DNA from: Halapricum desulfuricans
GTDB taxonomy: Archaea > Halobacteriota > Halobacteria > Halobacteriales > Haloarculaceae
NCBI RefSeq assembly: GCF_017094465.1
Contig: NZ_CP064791.1
Location: 806,001 to 870,000, forward strand
Length of the DNA: 64,000 nt
Reading direction: 5' to 3'
Below are positions 35,701-45,029 of this stretch, one piece after another (the stretch's first letter is position 1; each line of letters starts with the position of its first letter). The notes beneath the pieces are model-generated. The model made no database searches, was not told where the DNA came from, and saw only the letters and a program-made list of their open reading frames with translations. The position numbers and the translations under genes are program-made.

Positions 35701-38161
35701 TGTCGTTGTCGACGCCGATGTTCTCGCCGGCCGGATCGCCGGCGAAGCGGTTCGTCGTCGAGGTGCCCGGCAGCAGATCGACCTGCGCCGTGCCCGGGTC
35801 GAAGTGGACCATCACGACGACGTTCTCAGTGCCCTCGTCGGTCTCCATCGACCGACCGAACACGAGCACACTGTCGTCGGACTGGAACCACGTCTTCTGC
35901 ATGTCGGCGTCGGGCTTGAGGATATCCTCGTCTTTGTACAGCTGGGTGACGTCCTTGTAGAACTGGAGGTGCTCGGCTGGCACGTCGTCGCCGTTCTCCT
36001 CCCAGTTCATGAACGCACGCTTGTAGTTCTCCGGACCGACGTCACCGGCACGCGGATCGTTGCCTTCGCCGTTGTAGTCGTAGCGCTGGTGGCCGTTCTC
36101 GGTGATCAGCCGTTCCTGGCCGTAGTAGATAAACGGTATCCCAGGGAGAGCGACTCCGGCCGCCCAGACCGCACGCTGGGCCTTGGCGGGGTCGTCGCGG
36201 GCCCCGTCACGAGCGATCTTGTAGAGCCGCTGCTCGTCGTGGTTCTCCGTCGAGTTGGCCAACAGCGTGTGGTCGGGCCACCCCTCGTTTTTGCGGTTCG
36301 CAACGATGTCGTACAGATCCATCGGGTCGCCGCCGTTGACGACTCCCTGGCCGCCGCTCTTCATGAAGCCCGACGTGTCGAAGTGCATGTCGAACTCGTT
36401 TTCGGCGAAGCTGGGATCGTTCGGGATGGTCTCGTCGAGCATCATAAACTCGCTGTTGTGCTCGCGTACCGCTTCCCGAACTTCCTTCCAGAAGCTGTGT
36501 GGTACGCCGTAGGCGATGTCACACCGGAAGGCGTCGACGCCCATCTCCGCCCAGTGCTCGGCCGCCGCGAGGATGTGCTCGCGCAGCGCGACGTTGCCGT
36601 AGTTCCACTGGGGCATCACGCGCAGCCCCGCGAAGCCGGTCATCGCCGGCGCGGGATCGACGATATCCCCGTCGGCGGTCGTGTTCGGGGCGTCCTTGCG
36701 GGCGAACCAGTCGAAGTACTTCGAACTGCTGTCGTTCTCGGCGATGCCCCTGTAGGTCCATCCGGACGGTCGCGTCTCGCTCAGGCTGGCGATCGTGTCC
36801 TGGAAGAACGGATGGTGGCGACCGCCGTGGTTGATGACGAAGTCGATGCAGACGTTGATGTCCTTCTGATGGGCGGCCTCCAGGAACTCCTGGAACTCGG
36901 CCATCGCGCTCTCGCGAGCGGCCTGGCGGGCGTTGTTCTCGGGGTCGTAGCCGTCTTCCCAGGGCCACGGTTCGTCGACGTAGTCGCTGAAGGTGTACTC
37001 GGAGGTGAGGTCCTCGGCCTTCTGGAAGTACGACAGCGCGTCGTAGCCGTGCGGACCGCCGCCGACGTACTTGAACCGGTTGCCCTCTCCGGACCACTCG
37101 TCGAAGTTCTGGCGCTTCCAGTTACCACTCTCGGAGGGCACCGTCGGCGTGAACCAGATCACGTCGACGTTCAGTTCTTCGAGGTAATCCAGCTTCTCCT
37201 GGAAGCTGCTGAAGTTCGCGTTGGAGTTATGGGTCGGCCACTCGCCGTCCTCCGGCGGGCCCATGAACGATCGCGGGAAGATCTCGTACATGATCCCGTC
37301 GTGGATCCACTCCGGCGGCCGGTTGGGATACTCGATGGCCTCGTTCTGCGGGTCGAGGACGACGGTGTCGGTGTAGCCGTGCGCGTTCGTATCCCAGGGT
37401 GCCGCGTGGACGCGAGCGGTCTCGCCGCCGAGCGCGCTCTTGGGAATCCGCGCCGTCCAGGAATCCGTCCCGTCGCCAACTGCGATGTCTTCCGTCGAGA
37501 GGGCGTCACGGCCGTCGGCGAGCCATTCGACGACCAGGTCGGCGGTCGCCATCGTGCTGTTGGGCGCGAGTTCCGGGTTCGATTCGAGGACGAACTCGCT
37601 GTTGTCGCTGTCGTAGTGGCCCTCGATCGCGACCCGCGGCGGGCCGCCCTGATCGCCGTTCTCCGGGAAGATGTGCAGCAGCTGCTCGTAGGTGTTGCCG
37701 TCCGGACCCGTGAGTTCGAGGACGTACCGGCCGGGCACGTCCGGCGCGAACTCGACGACGTTCTGATCGCCCGTATCGTACTGCTCGAACGTCTCCCCGT
37801 CGGATTCGTCCGACGGAGCGTATTCGAGCGCCGCGGAGCTGTCCTCCGGACTCTCCGTCAGTGACCACGAGAAGTTCTCGGCGTCGTAATTCTCCGGATC
37901 CTGCTGCGGTTCGCCGACGATCCGTGGCGCGAAGTTGTCACGGTCCTTCCCGCCGGCGTGGAAGTTCGTGAACGTCGTGAACATCGCGTCGTAGAACTTC
38001 TGTCCGACCTGTCCGAACCGCGGTGGCCCCGGGTGATACGTGTCGTCCCCGACCGCGCTGGCGAGGCTCAGCCGACGAACGTCCGACTGAGCGTTTGTCT
38101 GTCCAACCGCCGAAAGTGCTCCGACCCCTGCAAGTCCTGTGAGATATTCTCTTCGTTTCAT
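32780..38161 (-). CDS. Secreted GH13 alpha-amylase-type enzyme with three glucodextranase-type modules and PKD-like domains
   Basis: 1793 residues. A twin-arginine signal (MKRREYLTGLAGVGALSAVG) is followed by Ig-like regions (about 40-300) and a GH13 barrel (about 310-800). Catalytic residues are Asp548 (DAFRCDIAYG), Glu577 (FMMLDETIP) and Asp642 (STENHDEQRLY). Three related modules of about 225 residues follow, each opening GDDNGPGSYTYP or a variant (near 854, 1079 and 1315), matching the C-terminal domain of glucodextranase. Two PKD-like domains (about 1545-1740) follow, then a Ser/Thr/Gly stretch and DGFGPGFGVVSGALGTAGG with an acidic tail. Role: extracellular digestion of starch-like or branched glucans. 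The upstream in-frame extension from a GTG at 38293 would bury the signal and is rejected. Confidence 0.92.
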   Translation of the reverse strand: MKRREYLTGLAGVGALSAVGQTNAQSDVRRLSLASAVGDDTYHPGPPRFGQVGQKFYDAMFTTFTNFHAGGKDRDNFAPRIVGEPQQDPENYDAENFSWSLTESPEDSSAALEYAPSDESDGETFEQYDTGDQNVVEFAPDVPGRYVLELTGPDGNTYEQLLHIFPENGDQGGPPRVAIEGHYDSDNSEFVLESNPELAPNSTMATADLVVEWLADGRDALSTEDIAVGDGTDSWTARIPKSALGGETARVHAAPWDTNAHGYTDTVVLDPQNEAIEYPNRPPEWIHDGIMYEIFPRSFMGPPEDGEWPTHNSNANFSSFQEKLDYLEELNVDVIWFTPTVPSESGNWKRQNFDEWSGEGNRFKYVGGGPHGYDALSYFQKAEDLTSEYTFSDYVDEPWPWEDGYDPENNARQAARESAMAEFQEFLEAAHQKDINVCIDFVINHGGRHHPFFQDTIASLSETRPSGWTYRGIAENDSSSKYFDWFARKDAPNTTADGDIVDPAPAMTGFAGLRVMPQWNYGNVALREHILAAAEHWAEMGVDAFRCDIAYGVPHSFWKEVREAVREHNSEFMMLDETIPNDPSFAENEFDMHFDTSGFMKSGGQGVVNGGDPMDLYDIVANRKNEGWPDHTLLANSTENHDEQRLYKIARDGARDDPAKAQRAVWAAGVALPGIPFIYYGQERLITENGHQRYDYNGEGNDPRAGDVGPENYKRAFMNWEENGDDVPAEHLQFYKDVTQLYKDEDILKPDADMQKTWFQSDDSVLVFGRSMETDEGTENVVVMVHFDPGTAQVDLLPGTSTTNRFAGDPAGENIGVDNDTEGVTVEFDTLAVVETDTLFSVGDRIAQFDEGTGDDNGPGSYTYPTGDAYGEGAFDMSGFTIHTTADSVQFRAPIAGDLTNPEGYAGGITAQHLQIYLQNPEAENGATEGRAGTNVTFEAPYQYRLVADGENGARVEDHEGNVVAEGSVMANGVADEIVVEIPKTAIEGGIRSYYVAPLMLGYHPDGEGNVMPVQAEAGSNAFGGAETPGQAPRVIDMVVPETSTQSDALAYSSDAKATLPYTSLASEFEIAGRANDETGDDNGPGNFQYPDAPEGDFYEGMWDITNVNIYESRSRARFEYTMATEMQNVWSLNGISQQFPQVYLRDPEAGDDQPTSTEGRNGMNVNFAEPYHYRVVVHGEGTAQVENANGEVVSSDVNLAVDGTDIRFDFPMDAIGGSPRGMDIAALVAPYDGFGTGGVRQSFASQPGEYTIGTSGEPTETAPHVMDMVTPAGTIQAQALAYTADAKAQIPLASWDGVYKIQQGIGSISDPEGDDFGPGSYTYPANLEKGQFDVTNVNIESKAQEWTFTATMGVQKNQFGNDAGFSSQVIQVYIQDPNAPEDAPTSTEGTAGTVSQFQEPYHYVAHIQAGSARLEDANGNAIVEEIPASGDTENNTITFGIPKSPINTEDITQLKTAMMVFSQDGFGENGIRQGINPGEAGDWNFGGGKEGALESAPRVIDLVGPDNVVDQESSLSYSEGSPPLIPLYTIQTLVSGQPPGGGLQAIAAPGPTVFGGVEASLDASKSKDPDGQELTFQWEQTAGPDVQEFNSTDTAQPTFIAPDVEEETTLEFTVTVSDPDDNEATGTTTATVLPQSANDAPIADAGDDKNTKPGNTVSLQSVDSEDPNGGTLSYHWEQTGGTPEVDLVGADSSGAAFNAPDVDSETTLTFELTVDDGQGKTATDTVNVTISPADGGSGTTTESGDGFGPGFGVVSGALGTAGGVAYAAKSLLGDDDPAQPEDVAVEDVEDEE

Positions 38162-38552
38162 GATTGAGTAACCACGATGGACGATCCCAGCGCGACCCGG
38201 CCGCCGTTGCGGAACTCGCCTGCATGTTCGGTCCCCGACTGCCTCTCCGCACTGCCCTGCCGGCCCGGAACTGAGATATCCATACGTACGCACACAACGT
38301 CTGGCGTCACATCTAAAAAGATTATGTTCTTCTTCATCACGGATGCAGGCGCAACAAGAAAAGTCACCCTAAAGCAGGGGCTTGTCTCGATCCCGACGCG
38401 GTCGCGGGGTCCGGTTCCGTGCCAGCGCTTGGCAACCGTCGATAGTGAACGTTTCGCTATGAGATCACACGTTCATATCACTGCACGGCCACTATTCTCG
38501 CCTGTACCTGCCGTAAACGAGTCCGCGGGCGTGCGGGAAGTCGTGCACGCCC
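38162..38552. other. 391-base intergenic region ahead of the amylase gene
   Basis: No protein gene is supported. On the minus strand an A/T-rich CTTTTTAGATG (about 38309-38320) is the only clear TATA-like element for the amylase. It would place the transcript start about 120 bases before the ATG, leaving an unusually long leader for a haloarchaeon. Confidence 0.4.
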
Positions 38553-41500
38553 TCAATCGTCAGACGCAGCCGTGATATCCTCCGATCGGCTTCCAGTCTC
38601 CGTGGTCGCCGGCGCGGGCAGGTCGGTCCGGACGTCGTCGTCCGGCCGCGACTCGATGGCTTTGGCGTATGCCTCGGGGAGGACACGCACGAACGCGTCC
38701 AGCGCTGACTCCCAGTCTTCGAGCAACTCCTTCGCGCGCGCCGAGTCCGTGTACTCGGCGTGGTTCTCGACGAGCCGCCGGAGCAGCCGCCGGTCGGCGC
38801 GCTTGAGCTGTCCGGAGAGCGATGTCATCTCAGTGTTCGCCCGCTCCGGGAACTCGTCGTCCGGGTCGTAGACGTATGCGATCCCGCCGGACATACCCGC
38901 GGCGAAGTTCTTGCCGGTCTCACCGAGCACGGCGATCGCGCCGCCGGTCATGTACTCACAGCCGTGGTCACCGACGCCTTCGACGACGCCTGTTACGCCG
39001 GAGTTGCGAACCGCGAATCGCTCGCCGGCCATCCCGTTGACGTAGGCCTCGCCACCAGTCGCGCCGTACAACCCGACGTTGCCGACGACGACGTTTTCGG
39101 CCGGATCGTAGGACGCACTATCCGGCGTCTCGACGATCAGTTTTCCGCCAGACAGGCCCTTGCCGACGTAGTCGTTCCCGGTCCCGGTCAGCGACATCGT
39201 GACTCCACTCGCGAGGAAGGCGCCGAAGCTCTGCCCGGCAGTCCCGCCGAAATCGAGCTGAATCGTATCGTCGGGCAACCCCTCGGGGCCGTGCGCTCGC
39301 GAGACGCGGTTCGAGATCGTCGCCCCGACCGCCCGATCGACGTTGTCGACCGTGCCGTCGAGCGCGACCGGCCGCCCCGTCTCGACGGCGTCACCGATCG
39401 CCTCGAGGACGTCCCAGTCGAGCTGGTCGTCGACGTCGTGGGTCTGCTCGCGGGTCTTGATCCGGTCGTCCGTCCCGGCGGGCGGGTCGGTGATCGCCGA
39501 GAGGTCCAGGTGCTGTGCCTTGGGGTGATCGACGTCGTCACGCTGGGCGAGCAGCTCGGCGCGGCCGATCATCTCGTCCAGTTCGGCGAACCCGAGTTCG
39601 GCCATGATCTCCCGCAGCTCCCGGGCGATGAACGTCATGTAGTTGATGACGTGATCGGGCTGGCCGGGGAACCGCTCGCGCAGCTCCTCCTTCTGGGTCG
39701 CCACGCCGACCGGACAGGTGTTCTCGTGACACTGGCGGGCCATCACACAGCCCTCCGTGACGAGCGGCGCGGTACCGAAGACGTACCCTTCCGCGCCGAG
39801 TAACGCGGCAACGGCCACGTCCCGGCCGGTCTTCAGCCCGCCGTCGGTCGTGACCGTGATCCGCGAGCGCAGCCCAGTTGCCCGGAGCATCCGGTTGGCC
39901 TCGGCGAGCCCCAGTTCCCAGGGGAGGCCCGCGTTCTTGATCGACGTCTTGGGCGAGGCGCCGGTCCCGCCCGAGCGACCCGAGATGTGAACCACGTCGG
40001 CGTTGGCCTTCGCGACGCCGGCCGCGATCGTCCCGATGCCGTCTTCGGCGACGAGTTTGACGTTGACGTCCGCCTCGGGGTTGCCCGCCTTGAGGTCGTG
40101 GATCAACTGCTTGAGGTCCTCGATGGAGTAGATGTCGTGCTGGGGCGGCGGCGAGATGAGCCCGACGCCGGGCGTCGCGTGGCGGATGTCGGCGATCATC
40201 TCGTTGACCTTCTTGCCGGGAAGGTGGCCGCCCTCGCCGGGTTTCGATCCCTGTGCCATCTTGATCTGCAGTTCCTCGGCCGCCGAGAGGTACGCCGAGG
40301 TGACGCCGAACCGCCCCGACGCGACCTGCTTGGTCTTCGAGCCCGTCTCGGTGTCGAATCGCTCGGGCGGCTCGCCGCCCTCGCCCGTATTCGAGTGTGC
40401 ACCGATACGGTTCATCGCCTTCGCGAGGTTCTCGTGGGCTTCCGGGGAGATCGAGCCCAGCGACATGGCCGCCGTCTCGAAGCGCTCGACGATGTCCTCG
40501 ACGGGCTCGACGTCCTCGATCGGGATCGACGCGCGGGCGTCGGTGTCGAACGCCAGGAGTCCGCGCAGCGTCTGGAGCGTCTCGTCTTGCTCGTTGATCG
40601 TCGCGGCGAACTCCTCGTAGGTCTCGTAATCGCCCGTCCGGACGGCCTGCTGGAGCGTGCCCGTCGTCTCGGGGTTCCACTGGTGGTGGATCCCGCCCGA
40701 GCGGAACTCGAACTCGCCCTGGCGTTCCATGTCGGCCCCGTCTTCGAACGCGACCGCGAACCGTTCGCGCAGATCGGCCTCCAGTTCGTCGATCCCGATC
40801 CCCTCCGTGCGGGTCGCCGTCCCCTCGAAGTACTCCGCGACGAAGTCCGAGGCGAGCCCGACGGCCTCGAAGATCTGGGCCCCCTGGTAGCTCTCGAGCG
40901 TCGAGATGCCCATCTTGGCCATCGTCTTCAACAGGCCGTCCTCCAGGGCCGTGACGTACGCCTCGATCGCATCCCGCCGGTCGGCGCCCTCGGGCCCCGC
41001 GACCAGGTCCTCGATCGTCCGGTAGGCCAGGTACGGGTTGATCGCGTCCGCACCGTAGCCCACGAGCGCCGCGTGGTGGTGGACCGTCCGGGGGGCCGCA
41101 GACTCGACGACCAGTCCGACCCGGTTGCGAAGCCCGTTGCGCACGAGGTGGTGGTGGACGCCGCCGACCGCGAGCAGGCTCGGGATGGGGAGTCGGTCGG
41201 CTCCGGCGGCCGTATCCGAGAGCACGAGCACGTCCGTTCCGTCCCGCGCCGCCTCGGTCGCGGCGTCCCGGAGGTCTTCGACTGCAGTCTCCAGATCCCT
41301 ATCGGAACCGAAGGTGGCATCGAGCACGCGCGCCGACAGCCCGTTCGCGTCGAGCGATTTGATCGCGGCCGTCTCGGTGTCGGTCAGGATCGGCGAGTCG
41401 GCGACCAGTTGGCGGGCGTGGGCGGGCGTCTCCGCGAGCAGGTTGCGCTGGTTGCCGAGACGGGTCTCCAGGGACGTGACGACTTCCTCGCGGATGTTGT

Positions 41501-43121
41501 CGAGCGGCGGGTTCGTCACCTGTGCGAACAGCTGCTTGAAGTAGCTGCTGAGCGGTCGATTGTGCTGGGCGAGCACCGACAGCGGCGTGTCGTCGCCCAT
41601 CGAGCCGACGGGGTCCGTGCCGGTCTCGGCCATCGGCTCGATCAGGTGGTCGACCTCGTCGTAGGTGTAGCCGAACAGCGCCTGCTGGTTTCGCAACCGG
41701 TCGATCTCGTGGCGCGTCTCGTACTCGCGGGTGGCGACCGCCGAGAGCTGGACCTGTTCGTCGTCGACCCACTCGCCGTATCTGTCCTCGACCAGTCCCT
41801 CGAAGACCTCCTCGTCGGGGATGACGCGTCCCTCTTCCGGATCGGCCAGGAAACACTGTCCGGGCTGGAGCCGACCCCGCTCGCGGATCGCCTCCGGTTC
41901 GTACTCGAGCGCGCCGGCTTCGCTGGCCATCACCAGCGTGTCGTCCTCGAGGATGTCGTACCGCGCGGGTCGAAGCCCGTTGCGGTCCAGCACGGCCCCG
42001 ACGCGCTTGCCGTCGGTCGCGGCCACAAGCGCCGGGCCGTCCCAGGGTTCGACCAGCGAGGCGTGGTAGTCGTAGAACTCCCGGCGCGTTCCGGTGAGAT
42101 CGTTGTCCTCGTGGCGCCAGGCCTCGGGGATCAACATTCGGAGAGCGTGAGGCAGGTCCCGCCCCGCCTGAAGCAGCAACTCCAAGGCGTTGTCGACGCT
42201 CGCGGTGTCGGACTGTTCGGGGTCGTCGATAATCGGCGTGATCTTCTCGATGGCCGACCCTTCTCCGGGCGTCACGTCCACAAACGCGTCGGTCGCGAGA
42301 TCGGTCTCGCGGGCCCGCATCCAGTTGATGTTGCCCTGAATGGTGTTGAACTCGCCGTTGTGGACGATCCGCCGGTAGGGATGTGCGAGATGCCAGGCCC
42401 CGAGCGTGTTCGTCGAGAACCGGGCGTGAACCATCGCGAACGTCGACCCCACGCGTTCGTCGGTGAGATCCGGATAGTACTCGGGCAACTGCCCGGCCTT
42501 CAGCAGGCCCTTGTAGTCGACGGTCTCGTGATCGAGTGAGACGACGTAAAAGCGGTCGCTACCCGGGAGATCAGATTCCTCGACGTGACTTTCCAGCACG
42601 CGACGGGCGACGTACAGCTGTCGGCCGAACGCGTCGTCAGCCCGTTCCGTCGCGGATTCGACGAAGACCTGCCAGACGTCCGGCTCGCTTTCCAGCGCCG
42701 TCGCGCCGAGCCCGTCGTTGTTCGTCGGGACCGACCGCCAGGCGAGCACGTCGAGTCCCTCGCCGGCGAGTTGCTCCTCGACGACAGCCTTGAGTCGCTC
42801 TCGTTGCTCGTCGGCCTCGGGAAAGAAGATCGTCCCGACGGCGTAGGCCCCCGGATCCGGCAGTTCCGCGTCCACCTCCTCGCTGAAGAACGCGTGTGGA
42901 ATCTGTATCTTGATTCCCGCTCCGTCGCCGGTGTTCTCCTCCGCGCCGGTCGTCCCTCGGTGCTCGAGGTTCGCGAGCAACTCCAGTGCGTCCCCTACGA
43001 CCCACGGGCCCCCGCCGTCGTCGAGGTCCATGACAACCCCGACGCCGCAGTTCGAGCGCGCATCAGTGACCGGCGCACGGCTGTGATCTCCGTCCACGCC
43101 GGGTGTGCTATTTCGGCTCAT
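38553..43121 (-). CDS. gltB: Glutamate synthase large subunit (GltB-type)
   Basis: 1522 residues, full family length. The glutaminase domain begins after a 24-residue prosequence at Cys25 (RSNCGVGVVMD). The FMN-binding synthase barrel carries GGTGASPKTSIKNAGLPWEL and the iron-sulphur motif GCVMARQCHENTCPVGVATQ. The C-terminal beta-helix has SGVTMSLTGTGNDYVGKGLS. It makes two glutamates from glutamine and 2-oxoglutarate, the main ammonia-assimilation route with glutamine synthetase. No small subunit (GltD) is adjacent, so electrons probably come from ferredoxin. A TTATTCG box lies about 26 bases upstream of ATG 43121 on the minus strand. Confidence 0.96.
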   Translation of the reverse strand: MSRNSTPGVDGDHSRAPVTDARSNCGVGVVMDLDDGGGPWVVGDALELLANLEHRGTTGAEENTGDGAGIKIQIPHAFFSEEVDAELPDPGAYAVGTIFFPEADEQRERLKAVVEEQLAGEGLDVLAWRSVPTNNDGLGATALESEPDVWQVFVESATERADDAFGRQLYVARRVLESHVEESDLPGSDRFYVVSLDHETVDYKGLLKAGQLPEYYPDLTDERVGSTFAMVHARFSTNTLGAWHLAHPYRRIVHNGEFNTIQGNINWMRARETDLATDAFVDVTPGEGSAIEKITPIIDDPEQSDTASVDNALELLLQAGRDLPHALRMLIPEAWRHEDNDLTGTRREFYDYHASLVEPWDGPALVAATDGKRVGAVLDRNGLRPARYDILEDDTLVMASEAGALEYEPEAIRERGRLQPGQCFLADPEEGRVIPDEEVFEGLVEDRYGEWVDDEQVQLSAVATREYETRHEIDRLRNQQALFGYTYDEVDHLIEPMAETGTDPVGSMGDDTPLSVLAQHNRPLSSYFKQLFAQVTNPPLDNIREEVVTSLETRLGNQRNLLAETPAHARQLVADSPILTDTETAAIKSLDANGLSARVLDATFGSDRDLETAVEDLRDAATEAARDGTDVLVLSDTAAGADRLPIPSLLAVGGVHHHLVRNGLRNRVGLVVESAAPRTVHHHAALVGYGADAINPYLAYRTIEDLVAGPEGADRRDAIEAYVTALEDGLLKTMAKMGISTLESYQGAQIFEAVGLASDFVAEYFEGTATRTEGIGIDELEADLRERFAVAFEDGADMERQGEFEFRSGGIHHQWNPETTGTLQQAVRTGDYETYEEFAATINEQDETLQTLRGLLAFDTDARASIPIEDVEPVEDIVERFETAAMSLGSISPEAHENLAKAMNRIGAHSNTGEGGEPPERFDTETGSKTKQVASGRFGVTSAYLSAAEELQIKMAQGSKPGEGGHLPGKKVNEMIADIRHATPGVGLISPPPQHDIYSIEDLKQLIHDLKAGNPEADVNVKLVAEDGIGTIAAGVAKANADVVHISGRSGGTGASPKTSIKNAGLPWELGLAEANRMLRATGLRSRITVTTDGGLKTGRDVAVAALLGAEGYVFGTAPLVTEGCVMARQCHENTCPVGVATQKEELRERFPGQPDHVINYMTFIARELREIMAELGFAELDEMIGRAELLAQRDDVDHPKAQHLDLSAITDPPAGTDDRIKTREQTHDVDDQLDWDVLEAIGDAVETGRPVALDGTVDNVDRAVGATISNRVSRAHGPEGLPDDTIQLDFGGTAGQSFGAFLASGVTMSLTGTGNDYVGKGLSGGKLIVETPDSASYDPAENVVVGNVGLYGATGGEAYVNGMAGERFAVRNSGVTGVVEGVGDHGCEYMTGGAIAVLGETGKNFAAGMSGGIAYVYDPDDEFPERANTEMTSLSGQLKRADRRLLRRLVENHAEYTDSARAKELLEDWESALDAFVRVLPEAYAKAIESRPDDDVRTDLPAPATTETGSRSEDITAASDD

Positions 43122-43297
43122 GTGCTATACTGTGTCGACCGAACGAATAAGAGGCTGACCTACAAGGGGGAAGGGACTATTAAATCCAAATAAGGCACCT
43201 AATACAATTCGACCGGTAGAACGAGCGTTACGCCAGCGCCACAGTTTTCAGATGTTGAAAACGGGGCGATACACCTATTGGCTGACTTTGGGTTGCT

Positions 43298-45004
43298 GTG
43301 GATATGAAGGCGGCATTCGTCGAGCGGTATACGGCTGTACTCTGGTGGATGATGGACCAGATCGGCGTCACCGAGTCTGTCGAACGGAAGGTCCTCGCTG
43401 CCGTCGTGATCCAGTTTTCGATTTCGGTATCACTGGTCGTCGTCTCGCTGTTCACCAGCGGGCTCGTGCAGATCGGGCTGGTGCTCGTCCTGTTGGGTGT
43501 TGCCGTCGTGGCGTTCGTCAATACGATCATCATCACGCGCTGGGACATGATCGAGCCGATCGAGCGCCTCGAAACGCATGCGAGTGCGATCGCCGAGGGT
43601 GACTTCTCGACGGACGTCCAGCGACTCGACCAGGACGACGAACTCGGCGATCTCACCGACGAGTTCGTGGAGATGCAGGCGTACCTGGACGTCGTTGCCA
43701 GACAGGCCGACGCGCTCGCTCGTCAGGAGTTCGACGCCGAGGTACTCGATCGGGACGTGCCCGGTGATTTCGGCGCGTCGCTCCGGGAGATGAACGACAG
43801 TCTCACCGAGTACACGACGGAGCTCCAGGAGATGACCGAGCGACTGGAGCGTCGCTCAGATGGACTCGACGAGCTCGTTTCGGCGTTCGGCGACGCTGCC
43901 GAGCGTGCCCGCGACGGCGATCTGACCGCGACGATCGACGAAGCCCACCTCCAGCTCGACGACGACGCCTACCGGGATGTCATCGACAACTACAACGCGC
44001 TGGTCACGACGCTCGCGGAGACGCTCGGTGACGTCGTCGCGTTCGCGGAGCGCGTCGATACTGCCAGCGACGAGGTCGACGAAAGCGTCGCGGAGATCAG
44101 CGACGCCAGCGACGAGGTGGCCCGCTCCGTCCAGGAGATCAGCGACGGGGCCGCTGATCAAACCGACCAGCTGCGTACCGTCTCGGAGGCCATGAACGAC
44201 CTCTCGGCGACCGTCGAGGAGATCGCCGCCTCCGCCGACGAGGTCGCCGGAACCGCGAGTACGGCCGCCGAGCGCGGTCAGTCCGGTCAGGACGCCGCCA
44301 GCGAGGCCATCGAGGAGTTGCGCGTCCTCGAAACGCGGATCGACGAGACGGCCAGCGCCGTCGAGCAGTTGGCCGAGGAGATCCGCGAGATCGACGAGAT
44401 CGTCGCCTTCATCGACGAGATCGCCGCCGAGACGAATATGCTCGCGCTCAACGCCTCGATTGAGGCCGCACGCGCTGGCGAGGCCGGGGAGGGATTCGGC
44501 GTCGTCGCCGAGGAGATCAAGGGTCTCGCCGGGGAGACGGCCGACGCGGCGGGCGATATCTCCGATCGGATCGAGACAGTCCAGGCGACCTCCGAATCGA
44601 CGGTCGACGACGTCGAAGACATGACCGAGCAGGTCGACACGACGGCTCGCTCTGTCGAGGACGCTGTCGGGGACTTCGAGGACATCGTCTCGCTCGTCGA
44701 GGAGATCGACGGCGGTCTCCAGGAGATCAGCGCGGCGACGGACGATCAGGCCGAGACGGCGACCGAAGTCGTCGATCTGGTCGACGAGGTCGCTTCTATC
44801 AGCGAGCAGACAGCCGCCGAAGCCGAGGACGGCGCGGCGGCGGCCCAACAGCAGACGGCGACCATTCAGACGGTCACCGGCGCCGTCGAGGACCTGTCGA
44901 CCGACGCCGCGACGCTCGCCGAGCGCCTCGAATCGTTCACCGTCGATTCGGACCCTGGTCGCCGCGGGGCACCGACGCGGTCTGTGGCGAGTACTGACGA
45001 CTGA
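43298..45004 (+). CDS. Methyl-accepting chemotaxis protein without extracellular domain
   Basis: 568 residues (GTG at 43298; an ATG two codons later at 43304 is equally likely). Two adjacent membrane helices, VLAAVVIQFSISVSLVVVSL and GLVLVLLGVAVVAFVNTIII, leave almost no external loop. HAMP domains follow (PIERLETHASAIAEGDFSTD and again near 190-240), then the methylation helices and the tip [20 protein letters not shown]. HtrI-type transducers, which signal for a sensory rhodopsin through the membrane, have this layout. No rhodopsin gene is adjacent, so it may sense through another membrane protein or an intracellular cue. It ends with a PGRRGAPTRSVASTDD tail. Confidence 0.9.
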   Translation: MDMKAAFVERYTAVLWWMMDQIGVTESVERKVLAAVVIQFSISVSLVVVSLFTSGLVQIGLVLVLLGVAVVAFVNTIIITRWDMIEPIERLETHASAIAEGDFSTDVQRLDQDDELGDLTDEFVEMQAYLDVVARQADALARQEFDAEVLDRDVPGDFGASLREMNDSLTEYTTELQEMTERLERRSDGLDELVSAFGDAAERARDGDLTATIDEAHLQLDDDAYRDVIDNYNALVTTLAETLGDVVAFAERVDTASDEVDESVAEISDASDEVARSVQEISDGAADQTDQLRTVSEAMNDLSATVEEIAASADEVAGTASTAAERGQSGQDAASEAIEELRVLETRIDETASAVEQLAEEIREIDEIVAFIDEIAAETNMLALNASIEAARAGEAGEGFGVVAEEIKGLAGETADAAGDISDRIETVQATSESTVDDVEDMTEQVDTTARSVEDAVGDFEDIVSLVEEIDGGLQEISAATDDQAETATEVVDLVDEVASISEQTAAEAEDGAAAAQQQTATIQTVTGAVEDLSTDAATLAERLESFTVDSDPGRRGAPTRSVASTDD

Positions 45005-45029
45005 TTCGTTCGCGATCACGCCCCGGAGG

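Noticed and set aside
34085-37864. 1259-codon open frame opposite the amylase gene
   Set aside because: It is the antisense of a GC-rich acidic gene; such frames stay open because of codon bias. The translated sequence lacks domains, and the amylase strand has clear catalytic motifs.
39987-42539. 850-codon open frame opposite glutamate synthase
   Set aside because: The antisense of gltB; the product is Arg/Val/Leu-rich without family motifs.
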